The position numbers and the translations under genes are program-made. Shown here piece by piece: positions 1 to 7,536 of a DNA stretch of 9,434 bases. Positions within the stretch are counted from its first letter, which is position 1. Every line of letters starts with the position of its first letter. The notes below the pieces were generated by a model. That model had not been told where the DNA came from. It worked only from the letters and a program-made list of their open reading frames with translations, and did not search any database. This DNA comes from Pseudomonadota bacterium (lineage in GTDB: Bacteria > Pseudomonadota > Alphaproteobacteria > Rhizobiales > Hyphomicrobiaceae), in the NCBI GenBank assembly GCA_023423275.1, contig JAFAFW010000104.1, positions 1 through 9,434 on the forward strand. Direction: 5' to 3'.

Positions 1-3000
1 GACCGTGGCATTGCCTTCCACTGCCGTACTGCCAGGAAGATCGGCACCGCCCGCCACGGCAGGCAGACCTCGGCGTACTTGAAGTCCAATTGCAGCATCA
101 CCCGTCAGCACCAGTTCGCGAAGCTCGCCCGGCGCGCGCAGCAGCTCTGCCAACCTGGCCGCCTTCTTGCCACCGGTCAGTTTCTCCGAGAAATCGACCA
201 AGCGGATATCAAGCTTGCCGAATTCATTGATCGCTGTTCGGCCGTACGACCAGACGCCGGTTTGCACCGGACAGGATGCACCGAGGCCGACAAGACTGCG
301 TGCACCACCTTCGGCGATAATCCAGAGCCGAGCAGCGCGATCGCCCAGCGCGTTCAGCAAGTTTGTCAATTCGTCACAGCGGCTGGACAGCGCTGTCATA
401 TGACCGTTCGCGGAAACAGGATCGCCCTGAGACACATAAATCAGGTTGACGAGGTCAGGGCCGTTCCCCATGGCAGCGATGACAGCATTCCAATCCGTTT
501 CGGCCGACGGGATATGACTGCCATTCGCCTTAGCTGTTTTCTTGCTCTTCTCCGTTTTCTCGATTGGACGCAGGTTGAGCACCGTCGTCATAAAACCCGC
601 AGCATCGAAAGCCCGCTGCAGTGCGGCTTCCGTGCGTGCCTTCCCACCATTGCCCAAAATGACTACGGATGGCTTGATGAAGGCAGTGCCACTCAACTCG
701 TCATCGATATGGGCAATTGGCGCAGAGGAAGAAACGCTCACACCACTTTGCTGACGTTGTGCAATGAGCAGAAGCGTTCCTGGCACAGCTGGCGCGGTTT
801 TTGTCGCTCCACGTGAAGTTGCAAAGCCGGCGGTTTTCAGAGCCGCCATCCAGCTTTCCGCATCCCGCAGCGTAGGAGCTGAGGCATAGGCGACGCGATG
901 GAAGTTATCCGGCTCCGTCTCGGATATGACAGCCATCGCTCCATCAGCCAGACACGTGGGCAACGCCGCCAGCAGATCATCGCAGCGGTCCAGTTGGCCA
1001 AGGCCGTTCACCGAAACGACGAGATCAAACGGCCCGCGTTGCTTGAGAGTTGCCACATCCGCATCAACGCGGAGCAGTTCTACTGCAGGCGAGCGCGACC
1101 ACTGGCTGGCAGCGCGCGCGACGCGGTCATCGTCAGTATCACCGATCAGATGGCTACCCGAAGCGGCTTCGATGACTGGCGCCAGCGCACTGATAAGCCC
1201 TCCGCCGGAAACGCCGAGTTGGAGAACTCTCAATGGCCTGAGCTTCGGCCAATTCGATACTACGGCCTCGACGAGTGCGACCAATTCGTCGATCTGCGCC
1301 CGCGTACGCGGCGACGCACATTGGGCATGCTCCAACGTCGCCGCAGCGTGTAATGTAGCATCGGCAGACCGTCCCAACAGCCAAGCTGGCAATTCCCGCG
1401 CCACGTTAAGCAGCATGACACTTTCCGCCGACCAACTCGGATCGTCATGCAGGATCGCCGTCAACACGTCCTGCAATTCGGGGAGCAGACAGGTCTCTGC
1501 TAACCGCCAGACGCCGTTGCTAGTCTCCGCGAGCTCGCTCTCATAGAGCACATCGAGAAGGCGTTCGATAACGGGGACGCGCGCTGCTGGCGCATCTTCC
1601 GATACGAGACCCTCGTCCGCCTCTTGCACGAGCCTCATACTGCGGGGGGTGGACGTTATCGCCGCGATATCGAGAATGCCGCCTTCATCGGCAAACGGCT
1701 TCAGCACATCGTAGGCCACGCGACGGGCTGCAATATCGACCAGGAGCAGATTTTCCGACAGCTTCTCCCTTGCCGCTTCGTCGAGGACTGGTGCGACCTG
1801 GGCCAACTGCTTGGCAATCCGCGACAGGAGCGGCGCGACACGCTTTTCACCCTCTGCGGGCAAGGCCCGAATGATTTTATCGACATGATAGGCCGCTTGC
1901 TGCAGGCGCAGGCGATGCGAAAGGGACGCTGCCCGAAAACGGGCTTCATCAACCGTCGCGATCAATGTCCCGTCAGCATTGAACAGGGCGAAATCAGCCA
2001 CTGCAGACCTTGCGTTGTAGCTGCGCAACGTAATGCGCGCGGTCGAAACGCGCTCACCCGGGCTGTAGACCCGCAACACACCAATGCGGATCGGAATGTA
2101 AGCCTGCTTGTTTTCGCCGAGCTTCAGGCGCGTGAAGATAACGTTCAGCCCATGGAAGCAGGCATCGAAATCGACGGGATGTAGGATGTACCCGCTACCG
2201 CCAGTCTGTTCCGTGGCGTTTGGTGCTGTCAGCTCCACCTCGACGTGGTCGTCACCAATCTCCCGGCAGGCGATGACGCGGCGGAATGCCGGGCCGTAAT
2301 CGAGATGAAAATCCCGCGCCAGACGATAGATCCGATCAAGTGGCGCAGCGGTTGGTTCGGTCTCGCGGACGGGCGCACCAATAACCGGGATTGCACGCGA
2401 CGGCATTTGCCCAAAGCGCGCACGCATGTGTGTTTGACGCTCATTCGCCGTCAACCGCGTGCGGCTCGAGATGGACACCGTTCCGCTCTCTGGGTCCAGC
2501 CGCGTGCGAAGTTCCTGCGTGACGTCGGCCGAGAGCTCGAGAGCTTGAATGAAATCCACATCGCGCAATTCGACGCGATCCGTCCTCAAACCTTGGCTCG
2601 CCGCGGCCAGTGCAATCTCCACATATCCGGTCCCCGGCATGATTATCTTGCCATCGACCTTATGGTCTTTGAGGAACGGAAGCATTTCGGAATCGAGCTG
2701 CCGATCCCAGATCAGATCCTCCAACCTGAGTTGCGCGCCCAGAAGCGGATGCTGGGTGTGGGCCGGGTTAAATGTCGCCAGGGCTTCAGAGCTCGGGCTC
2801 GGCCGAAACGGCTTGTTTTGCCAGGGATAGTGCGGCAAGCGGACGTTAGCAGCTGTCAGCTGTGGACCATATGCAGCTTCGACATCAAAACGCGCGCCGA
2901 CAACAACGGCACGCGCGAATGCGGTGCAAACCGGATCGAGGTCGGCGCTATCATCCTCACGCCCAAGCGTCGTCACGACCTGGGTTTCGCAGTCGAGGTC

Positions 3001-5478
3001 CGCAACGCTGTCCTGGATATAGTTGCGCAGGATCGAACGCGGCCCGATTTCCAGAAACACCTGGCACCCGGCTTTTCCAGCGGCACCCAGGGCCTTTTGA
3101 AATTCAACCGGTTCGCGGACGTTCTTCCACCAGTAGTTGGCGTCGAGCTCACTCCCCTCGATGATCGTTCCTGTCACTGTCGAACAGAACGACAGGTCAG
3201 ACGCGACCGGCCTCAGGTCGGCCAAGGCCTCGATGATCGGATCACGCGCTGGATCGAGAAGAGCCGAGTGGAACGGATAGGCAATATCCAGCAACGTTGC
3301 GGCGATCCGATCCTTCCGGGTCAGCCTCATCAACTTGCGAATATCCACCTCGGTGCCAGCAACCGTAACGGAACGGGGCGAATTGACCGCAGCAATCGCA
3401 ATCGTCTTTAGGCGAGCCCTCGCAATGTACTTGCGAACCTCGTCGGCCGGGGCCTGCACCGCAGCCATCAGGCCCAATCCGCGTGCCAGTTCCTGATACT
3501 GCGAACGCGCACGGATCACAGCGACAGCTTGTGCCAGATCCAGCGCTCCGGAGATATGGGCGGCCGCAACCTCACCGACGCTATGACCGATTACGGCGTC
3601 CGGCTGCAGACCTTGCACAATCAGCGTTTTGGCCAACGCGACCTGGATCGCAAACAAAAGGGGCTGGGCAATCTCGGTATAATGCAGGCGCTCTTCAACG
3701 TCGTCGGCGTGAAGCACGCGCTCCAGGCTCTCATCCGTCAGCGCACGATAGTGGCTATCCACGGCGCGGAAGTGCATGCGGAACAACGGAGAACGAGCAA
3801 ACGCGGCACGCCCCATGCCTCCCCATTGCGCGCCATTACCCGAGAACACGAAGGCTGTCTTCGCCATGCGGCCGACCGCGATTCCGGCGATGACGTTCGT
3901 GGGCTGCTGACCGCCGACAAATTGCTCAAGTGCCGATGCAGCCTCTTGCCTGTCACTGGACAGGACAACCAACCGTTCTGGCAAAAGATCGCGGTAATGT
4001 GCAGCCGCACCCGCTATCGACGCCAGATCAGCACCGTCGTTGCCGGCCCCATCTCGCAACGCCTGTCCCTGGCGCTTTGCCAGTTCCATCAGCGCGTCGC
4101 GGCATTGGGCCGACAACAGCAATGGGGTCCACTCCACCTCGCCATGTGCGAGCTCCGCACCTACGCTGTGAACGCGCTGTGGTTGAGCTGTTGTCCTATC
4201 GGCAGGCGCAGCGATCACGACGTGAACGTTCGTGCCGCCGAAGCCGAAATTGTTGACGCCGGCGAGCAACTCTTCACCCTCACCGGAACTCGGAATTACG
4301 ACCGGCTGTTCCGCGACTTGAAGCTTCAGGTCATCGAACGGAATGTGCGGGTTGCGTTTTTCGACATGCAGCGTTGCCGGTAGCAGACCCCGCTCTAACG
4401 CGAGTTGAGCCTTCAGTAGCCCGACCAGCCCTGACGCCGGTTCTAGATGTCCAACATTTGACTTAGCCGACCCAATTGGCAGCGGCGTCTCTCGCCCTGC
4501 ACCCAGCACCTTACCTAGCGCAAACGCTTCAGCCGGATCACCGACCTGCGTCCCTGTGCCGTGCGCTTCTACAAACGCCAGTCGATTGAAATCGATACCC
4601 GCACGTTCATACAGCGCGCGCAAGAGAGCCGCCTGCTGCTCCGATGAAGGCAGCGCCACGCCGGAGGTACGGCCATCCGAGTTCATGGCACATGCGAGGA
4701 TCTCTCCGTGCACGCGCCGACGCGCGAATTCACTATCGCTGCGCTGGATGACGAGGACAACACCCCCTTCTGACCGCACGTAGCCGTTCGCACGATGATC
4801 GAACGGACGGCATAGTCCGTCCGGAGACAACATCGAGGCCGCGCAAAATCCCATAAAGTTGAAGGGACTGAGCAGCGCATTGATGCCACCTACGATGGCC
4901 GCATCGATCTTGCCCGCATTCAGATCCTGGATGGCGTAGTCCAGCGCAACCAGCGACGACGAGCACGCCGTATCCAGCGTCAGGCTGGGACCGCGCAGAT
5001 CGAACTGATAGGACACACGATTGGCAATGATCGACAGGGAGTTGCCGGTCATCAGGTAGGAGTCAGTACCCGCCGGATCGAAAAACTGTCGGTGGCTGTT
5101 CTCCATCGAAGAAGCGCCCATATAGACGCCAATGTTTTGGCGCGCCAGCGTCGAAGGCGGGATGCCGGCATCCTCCAACGCCTCCCACGCCAACTGTAGA
5201 ATGAGACGCTGCTGCGGGTCCATTTGGCGCGCTTCGCGCGGCGTGATTGCAAACACGCCCGGATCGAAGCCCCAAATATCGTCAATGACGCCGGCAGCGA
5301 ATGTGTACGCCTTACCCGGCTCCCCCCGCCGGTTGCTGCGATACCAAGCCTGAGCGAAGCGTTCCTCCGGCACGGCGGAAACACTGCAGCGCTGCTCAAT
5401 GAGCAGCTTCCAGAACTCGTCAACGGTATTTGCGCCGGGCAAGCGACATGCGCGTCCAACCACCTGAATACGCGACAA
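1..5478 (-). CDS. Type I polyketide/fatty-acid synthase, RkpA-like (C-terminus outside the window)
   Basis: The frame is open from base 5478 to base 1 (1826 residues) and leaves the window. Domains in order: ketosynthase, residues 3-422, with Cys172 (in DTACSSS), His306 (in AHGTGT) and His344 (in SNVGHLE) all present; acyltransferase, about 541-835, with Ser633 in GHSVGE and a YPFHS motif at 735-739 nearer to malonyl than methylmalonyl types; dehydratase, about 905-1180, with His939 in HKVDGKIIMPG and Asp1105 in HPVDFDAC; a methyltransferase-like region, about 1200-1525, with a weak SAM loop at 1418-1427; and a structural ketoreductase subdomain from about 1560, in which LWIIAEGGA lies at 1718-1726. 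In this family an ER, a catalytic KR and an ACP normally follow, which would lie beyond base 1. The single KS-AT set suggests an iterative enzyme. The neighbouring capsule export genes and the resemblance to rhizobial RkpA suggest it makes an acyl chain for the capsule lipid; that role is inferred. The TTG start gives MSRIQVVGRACRLPG, the usual distance before a KS core. In-frame GTGs at 5508, 5532 and 5541 are alternatives. Confidence 0.95.
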   Translation of the reverse strand, partial: MSRIQVVGRACRLPGANTVDEFWKLLIEQRCSVSAVPEERFAQAWYRSNRRGEPGKAYTFAAGVIDDIWGFDPGVFAITPREARQMDPQQRLILQLAWEALEDAGIPPSTLARQNIGVYMGASSMENSHRQFFDPAGTDSYLMTGNSLSIIANRVSYQFDLRGPSLTLDTACSSSLVALDYAIQDLNAGKIDAAIVGGINALLSPFNFMGFCAASMLSPDGLCRPFDHRANGYVRSEGGVVLVIQRSDSEFARRRVHGEILACAMNSDGRTSGVALPSSEQQAALLRALYERAGIDFNRLAFVEAHGTGTQVGDPAEAFALGKVLGAGRETPLPIGSAKSNVGHLEPASGLVGLLKAQLALERGLLPATLHVEKRNPHIPFDDLKLQVAEQPVVIPSSGEGEELLAGVNNFGFGGTNVHVVIAAPADRTTAQPQRVHSVGAELAHGEVEWTPLLLSAQCRDALMELAKRQGQALRDGAGNDGADLASIAGAAAHYRDLLPERLVVLSSDRQEAASALEQFVGGQQPTNVIAGIAVGRMAKTAFVFSGNGAQWGGMGRAAFARSPLFRMHFRAVDSHYRALTDESLERVLHADDVEERLHYTEIAQPLLFAIQVALAKTLIVQGLQPDAVIGHSVGEVAAAHISGALDLAQAVAVIRARSQYQELARGLGLMAAVQAPADEVRKYIARARLKTIAIAAVNSPRSVTVAGTEVDIRKLMRLTRKDRIAATLLDIAYPFHSALLDPARDPIIEALADLRPVASDLSFCSTVTGTIIEGSELDANYWWKNVREPVEFQKALGAAGKAGCQVFLEIGPRSILRNYIQDSVADLDCETQVVTTLGREDDSADLDPVCTAFARAVVVGARFDVEAAYGPQLTAANVRLPHYPWQNKPFRPSPSSEALATFNPAHTQHPLLGAQLRLEDLIWDRQLDSEMLPFLKDHKVDGKIIMPGTGYVEIALAAASQGLRTDRVELRDVDFIQALELSADVTQELRTRLDPESGTVSISSRTRLTANERQTHMRARFGQMPSRAIPVIGAPVRETEPTAAPLDRIYRLARDFHLDYGPAFRRVIACREIGDDHVEVELTAPNATEQTGGSGYILHPVDFDACFHGLNVIFTRLKLGENKQAYIPIRIGVLRVYSPGERVSTARITLRSYNARSAVADFALFNADGTLIATVDEARFRAASLSHRLRLQQAAYHVDKIIRALPAEGEKRVAPLLSRIAKQLAQVAPVLDEAAREKLSENLLLVDIAARRVAYDVLKPFADEGGILDIAAITSTPRSMRLVQEADEGLVSEDAPAARVPVIERLLDVLYESELAETSNGVWRLAETCLLPELQDVLTAILHDDPSWSAESVMLLNVARELPAWLLGRSADATLHAAATLEHAQCASPRTRAQIDELVALVEAVVSNWPKLRPLRVLQLGVSGGGLISALAPVIEAASGSHLIGDTDDDRVARAASQWSRSPAVELLRVDADVATLKQRGPFDLVVSVNGLGQLDRCDDLLAALPTCLADGAMAVISETEPDNFHRVAYASAPTLRDAESWMAALKTAGFATSRGATKTAPAVPGTLLLIAQRQQSGVSVSSSAPIAHIDDELSGTAFIKPSVVILGNGGKARTEAALQRAFDAAGFMTTVLNLRPIEKTEKSKKTAKANGSHIPSAETDWNAVIAAMGNGPDLVNLIYVSQGDPVSANGHMTALSSRCDELTNLLNALGDRAARLWIIAEGGARSLVGLGASCPVQTGVWSYGRTAINEFGKLDIRLVDFSEKLTGGKKAARLAELLRAPGELRELVLTGDAAIGLQVRRGLPAVAGGADLPGSTAVEGNATV

Positions 5479-5492
5479 CTCTCCCCCTCTCC
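5479..5492 (-). promoter_or_regulatory. Shine-Dalgarno purine tract supporting a TTG start for the synthase
   Basis: On the minus strand the bases before the TTG at 5478 read GGAGAGGGGGAGAG. Within it AGAGG lies 7 nt from the TTG, a normal spacing. None of the in-frame GTG codons upstream has a comparable well-spaced site. Together with the standard length of the ketosynthase N-terminus this favours TTG over GTG. Confidence 0.55.
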
Positions 5493-5548
5493 GCAAGCCA
5501 ATCGTCACCGTACCAGCCCGCCACCCTGCCACATCCTCCACTACCTAA

Positions 5549-5577
5549 AGTAGACGCAAAATCAGCAAGGAGATCAA
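5549..5577 (-). promoter_or_regulatory. Candidate sigma70-type promoter for the synthase
   Basis: The minus strand reads TTGATC (5577-5572), a 17-nt spacer, then TCTACT (5554-5549). Each box matches the consensus at 4 of 6 positions. Transcription would begin near 5542, leaving a leader of about 64 nt before the TTG at 5478. A GTG start at 5541 would then be almost leaderless, which is another reason to prefer a downstream start. This is a pattern match only. Confidence 0.3.
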
Positions 5578-5728
5578 CTACACCGCTTACTGAACATCAG
5601 CCCGATCATGCGATCGCAGCTGTCTCGTTGAACCCTTCTTTTTAACGTGGAGAGGTTGGAGTGCAAGCGCCGAGAGCCAACGAAAGGCCCTGACGATAAA
5701 CTGATGGCATCACGCGACAATGCGCTTA

Positions 5729-5741
5729 AATTATTATAATT
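5729..5741. promoter_or_regulatory. 13-bp AT-only palindrome with TATAAT on both strands
   Basis: The sequence AATTATTATAATT is a perfect inverted repeat: two 6-bp arms around a central T. TATAAT occurs on the plus strand at 5735-5740 and on the minus strand at 5738-5733, so it could serve as a -10 element in either direction. No good -35 box lies 16-18 bp from either copy. It may instead be a regulator binding site or a DNA-melting element. Function is unproven. Confidence 0.35.
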
Positions 5742-5866
5742 GCAGTGGTTTCCAGCGTCCGCACCTCCGTCCTCGTCCCAGCGCCTGCTGAAACGACGCG
5801 ATGCTGACGGATCATTGCCGATGAAGTGAAACCCGGAAGCCTCACTCACATTTGCAAAGCCGCGTA

Positions 5867-5894
5867 TTGACATGTGTGGCGACCCAGTTATGCG
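5867..5894 (+). promoter_or_regulatory. Candidate promoter of the dehydrogenase-kpsMTE operon
   Basis: A perfect TTGACA lies at 5867-5872. Sixteen nt further on is TATGCG (5889-5894), a weak -10 that matches mainly at its first three bases. Transcription would start near 5900, about 27 nt before the ATG at 5928. If real, it excludes the upstream GTG at 5874 as the start of the dehydrogenase. Confidence 0.3.
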
Positions 5895-5927
5895 CTGGAA
5901 TTGGATCGCAGAAAGGCATTGCTGGCG

Positions 5928-6716
5928 ATGAAGCTATCGGGCGACCACCTCTCACACATCGCTATAACGGGTGCCAGCTCTGGGATAGGGGCGGCGCTCG
6001 CGGAGCAATATGCATCGTCCAAAAACCTGCTGTCGTTGCTGTCGCGCCGTGAAGCGTCACTCAAAACAATTGCCCAGCGTTGCGAGAACAACGGAGCGTC
6101 TGTTGACGTTCAGGCAGGCGACGTCCGCGATGCCGATCAGATCGCGCGCTGGTACTCGCGCATCGAGCGCCATCAACCTGTCGATGTGCTGATCATCAAC
6201 GCCGGGATCTTTGACGGCCACGGGCCTGATGACGCACTAGAGACGTCGTCAGACGCGCGCGATCTCGTCAACACCAACCTCCTGGGCGCAATCTACACCG
6301 CTCAAGCTGCTTTACCGCATATGATGGCCCGCAGAGGCGGACATATTGCGTTTGTGAGTTCACTGGCAGCCCGTCTGCCATCCGCTGATGCCCCAGCATA
6401 TAGCGCCAGCAAAGCCGGACTGGCTGCCTATGCCGACGCGCTGCGCGAACTCCTGCTCGATCACAATGTCACGGTCTCAACGATATACCCAGGCCACGTC
6501 GCGACAGCACAGACGGAGTTGCACATCGGCCCTCTGCCGTTGATCATATCTCCGATGGATGCCGCGCGTAAAATTCGCCGCGCTTTGGACAGGGGACAGA
6601 CAAACATCGCATTTCCGCGGCGGGCCGCATGGCTCGTCGCGGCTAGCCAATGTCTGCCTTGGAGGTTGCGCGCGCGAACGTCTCGGGGCACTAGGTTCAA
6701 GGTGAGGAAGACTTAA
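5928..6716 (+). CDS. Short-chain dehydrogenase/reductase, RkpH-like
   Basis: A 262-residue classical SDR with a Rossmann fold. Visible motifs: cofactor loop TGASSGIG (14-21), Arg40-Arg41 after the second strand (usual for NADP(H) preference), the DV pair at 65-66, NAG (91-93), and the tetrad Asn117, Ser145, Tyr158 and Lys162 (in YSASK), followed by YPG. It should reduce a keto group or oxidise a hydroxyl; the substrate is not readable from sequence. The C-terminus is a hydrophobic and strongly basic tail (from about 225), as in the SDR subgroup containing RkpH, and may bind membrane or acyl substrate. The neighbouring synthase and exporter suggest a role in the capsule lipid, which is inference. 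ATG 5928 places the first beta strand near residue 10. An AAAGG at 5912-5916 is 11 nt upstream, rather far. A GTG at 5874 is an in-frame alternative lacking a ribosome-binding site. Confidence 0.92.
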   Translation: MKLSGDHLSHIAITGASSGIGAALAEQYASSKNLLSLLSRREASLKTIAQRCENNGASVDVQAGDVRDADQIARWYSRIERHQPVDVLIINAGIFDGHGPDDALETSSDARDLVNTNLLGAIYTAQAALPHMMARRGGHIAFVSSLAARLPSADAPAYSASKAGLAAYADALRELLLDHNVTVSTIYPGHVATAQTELHIGPLPLIISPMDAARKIRRALDRGQTNIAFPRRAAWLVAASQCLPWRLRARTSRGTRFKVRKT

Positions 6717-6731
6717 GGCGCGCGGTGCGCC
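6717..6731 (+). other. Short GC hairpin between the dehydrogenase and kpsM
   Basis: GGCGC and GCGCC form a 5-bp stem around a 5-nt loop directly after the dehydrogenase TAA. No T-run follows, so it is not a typical intrinsic terminator. The kpsM ribosome-binding site begins 7 nt downstream. It might modulate mRNA stability or kpsM translation, or be chance in GC-rich DNA. Confidence 0.3.
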
Positions 6732-6738
6732 GGGCAAC

Positions 6739-6743
6739 GAGGA
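6739..6743 (+). promoter_or_regulatory. Ribosome-binding site supporting a TTG start for kpsM
   Basis: GAGGA lies 7 nt before the TTG at 6751, a strong and well-spaced site. It fixes the unusual TTG start and gives the N-terminal length typical of KpsM proteins. Confidence 0.75.
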
Positions 6744-6750
6744 AGCAGAA

Positions 6751-7536
6751 TTGGCTGCGGCACAGAAGTTTGCCACATCACTAAAAATCCAACTCCGAGT
6801 TATAGGAGCGCTGGTGTTGCGCGAAATGCGTGTCCGCTTCGGTCGGTCGCAACTCGGCTACCTTTGGGCCATCGCTGATCCGCTGGCTTACATCGTCGCC
6901 TTTTCGGCGATGTTCTACTTCTTGGATCGCCACCCGCCGTTCGGCAACAGCATGGCGCTGTTTTTCGCGAGCGGCATCCTGCCCTTCATTATGTTCCGCA
7001 ACCTAGGCAACCAGGTAGCCGCCGCTTTCAACTCTAACCAAGCGCTATTGACCTACCCGATCGTGCAACCCATCGATACCGCGATTGCACGTGGCCTACT
7101 TGAAGTTGCAACCGCGATGTTCATCATGGCGGTCGTTTTCAGCGGATTGTTCCTGGCGACCAACATTCCGCGCCCGGCAAATATCATGCGCATGCTCGAG
7201 GCCCTTTGTCTGCTCGCGCTCCTGGGCTTTGGCATCGGCTTGATCAGTGCCGTGATCATCACGCACATCGCATCATGGCAGAACGTGTTTCGCATGCTGA
7301 TGACACCGATGCTGTTCTTGTCTGGGATATTCTATTCACTGGACGCTCTGCCCTCACATCTCCGCGAATACTTGGCCTGGAATCCGGTCCTGCATGGCGT
7401 TGAAATGTTTCGCAGCGGCTACTACGCAAACTACCGGGCGCCTGATCTCGACGTGTTCTACCTCTTGTTATGCAGTCTGATGGCAACGTTTCTGGCGCTC
7501 GCCATGGAGCGCACCATGAGAGGGCGGATCGAATGA
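6751..7536 (+). CDS. kpsM: Capsular polysaccharide ABC transporter permease KpsM
   Basis: A 261-residue ABC-2 type permease, the membrane subunit that moves lipid-linked capsular polysaccharide across the inner membrane. The N-terminal cytoplasmic stretch carries the family motif LREMRVRFGRSQLGYLW (23-39) followed by Pro44. I estimate six membrane segments, near 37-57, 68-85, 110-132, 145-168, 177-195 and 235-252. Before the last segment is the characteristic NPVLHGVEMFRSGYY block, conserved in KpsM, BexB and CtrC. The length is standard. Translation starts at TTG with a strong GAGGA site. The stop overlaps the kpsT start by 4 bp (ATGA), which points to translational coupling and equal subunit production. 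Rhizobial RkpT is the equivalent protein. An O-antigen Wzm permease is the main alternative, but the kpsE gene downstream favours capsule. Confidence 0.95.
   Translation: MAAAQKFATSLKIQLRVIGALVLREMRVRFGRSQLGYLWAIADPLAYIVAFSAMFYFLDRHPPFGNSMALFFASGILPFIMFRNLGNQVAAAFNSNQALLTYPIVQPIDTAIARGLLEVATAMFIMAVVFSGLFLATNIPRPANIMRMLEALCLLALLGFGIGLISAVIITHIASWQNVFRMLMTPMLFLSGIFYSLDALPSHLREYLAWNPVLHGVEMFRSGYYANYRAPDLDVFYLLLCSLMATFLALAMERTMRGRIE

Larger units (their letters stand above)
5479..5927. other. Divergent intergenic region between the synthase and the capsule operon
   Basis: These 449 bp separate two divergently transcribed units. I find no convincing gene here; the 99-codon minus-strand frame at 5574-5873 has no recognisable domain or ribosome-binding site. 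The region holds weak promoter candidates on both strands and an AT-only palindrome near 5735 in otherwise GC-rich DNA. It is the obvious place for shared control of synthase and exporter expression. Confidence 0.7.

Noticed and set aside
79..816. 245-codon plus-strand open frame
   Set aside because: Antisense to the methyltransferase/ketoreductase part of the synthase. The opposite strand translates to a family-consistent protein.
2245..3411. 388-codon open frame on the plus strand
   Set aside because: It is exactly antisense to the AT-DH part of the synthase and in the same codon register, where stops are rare in GC-rich coding DNA. It has no recognisable domain.
3529..4383. 284-codon plus-strand open frame
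   Set aside because: Antisense shadow of the KS-AT linker and AT region, rich in Arg, Gln and Cys with no domain.
1..5478. Possible frameshift or fragmentation of the synthase
   Set aside because: I read the whole frame in triplets and found no stop. The motifs at residues 172, 306, 344, 633, 939, 1105 and 1422 all fall in one register.
5574..5873. 99-codon minus-strand open frame in the divergent intergenic region
   Set aside because: No recognisable domain, no clear ribosome-binding site, and it would fill the control region. I treat it as chance.
6717..6731. Intrinsic terminator after the dehydrogenase
   Set aside because: The stem is only 5 bp and no T-run follows. The kpsM ribosome-binding site comes immediately after, so read-through is expected.
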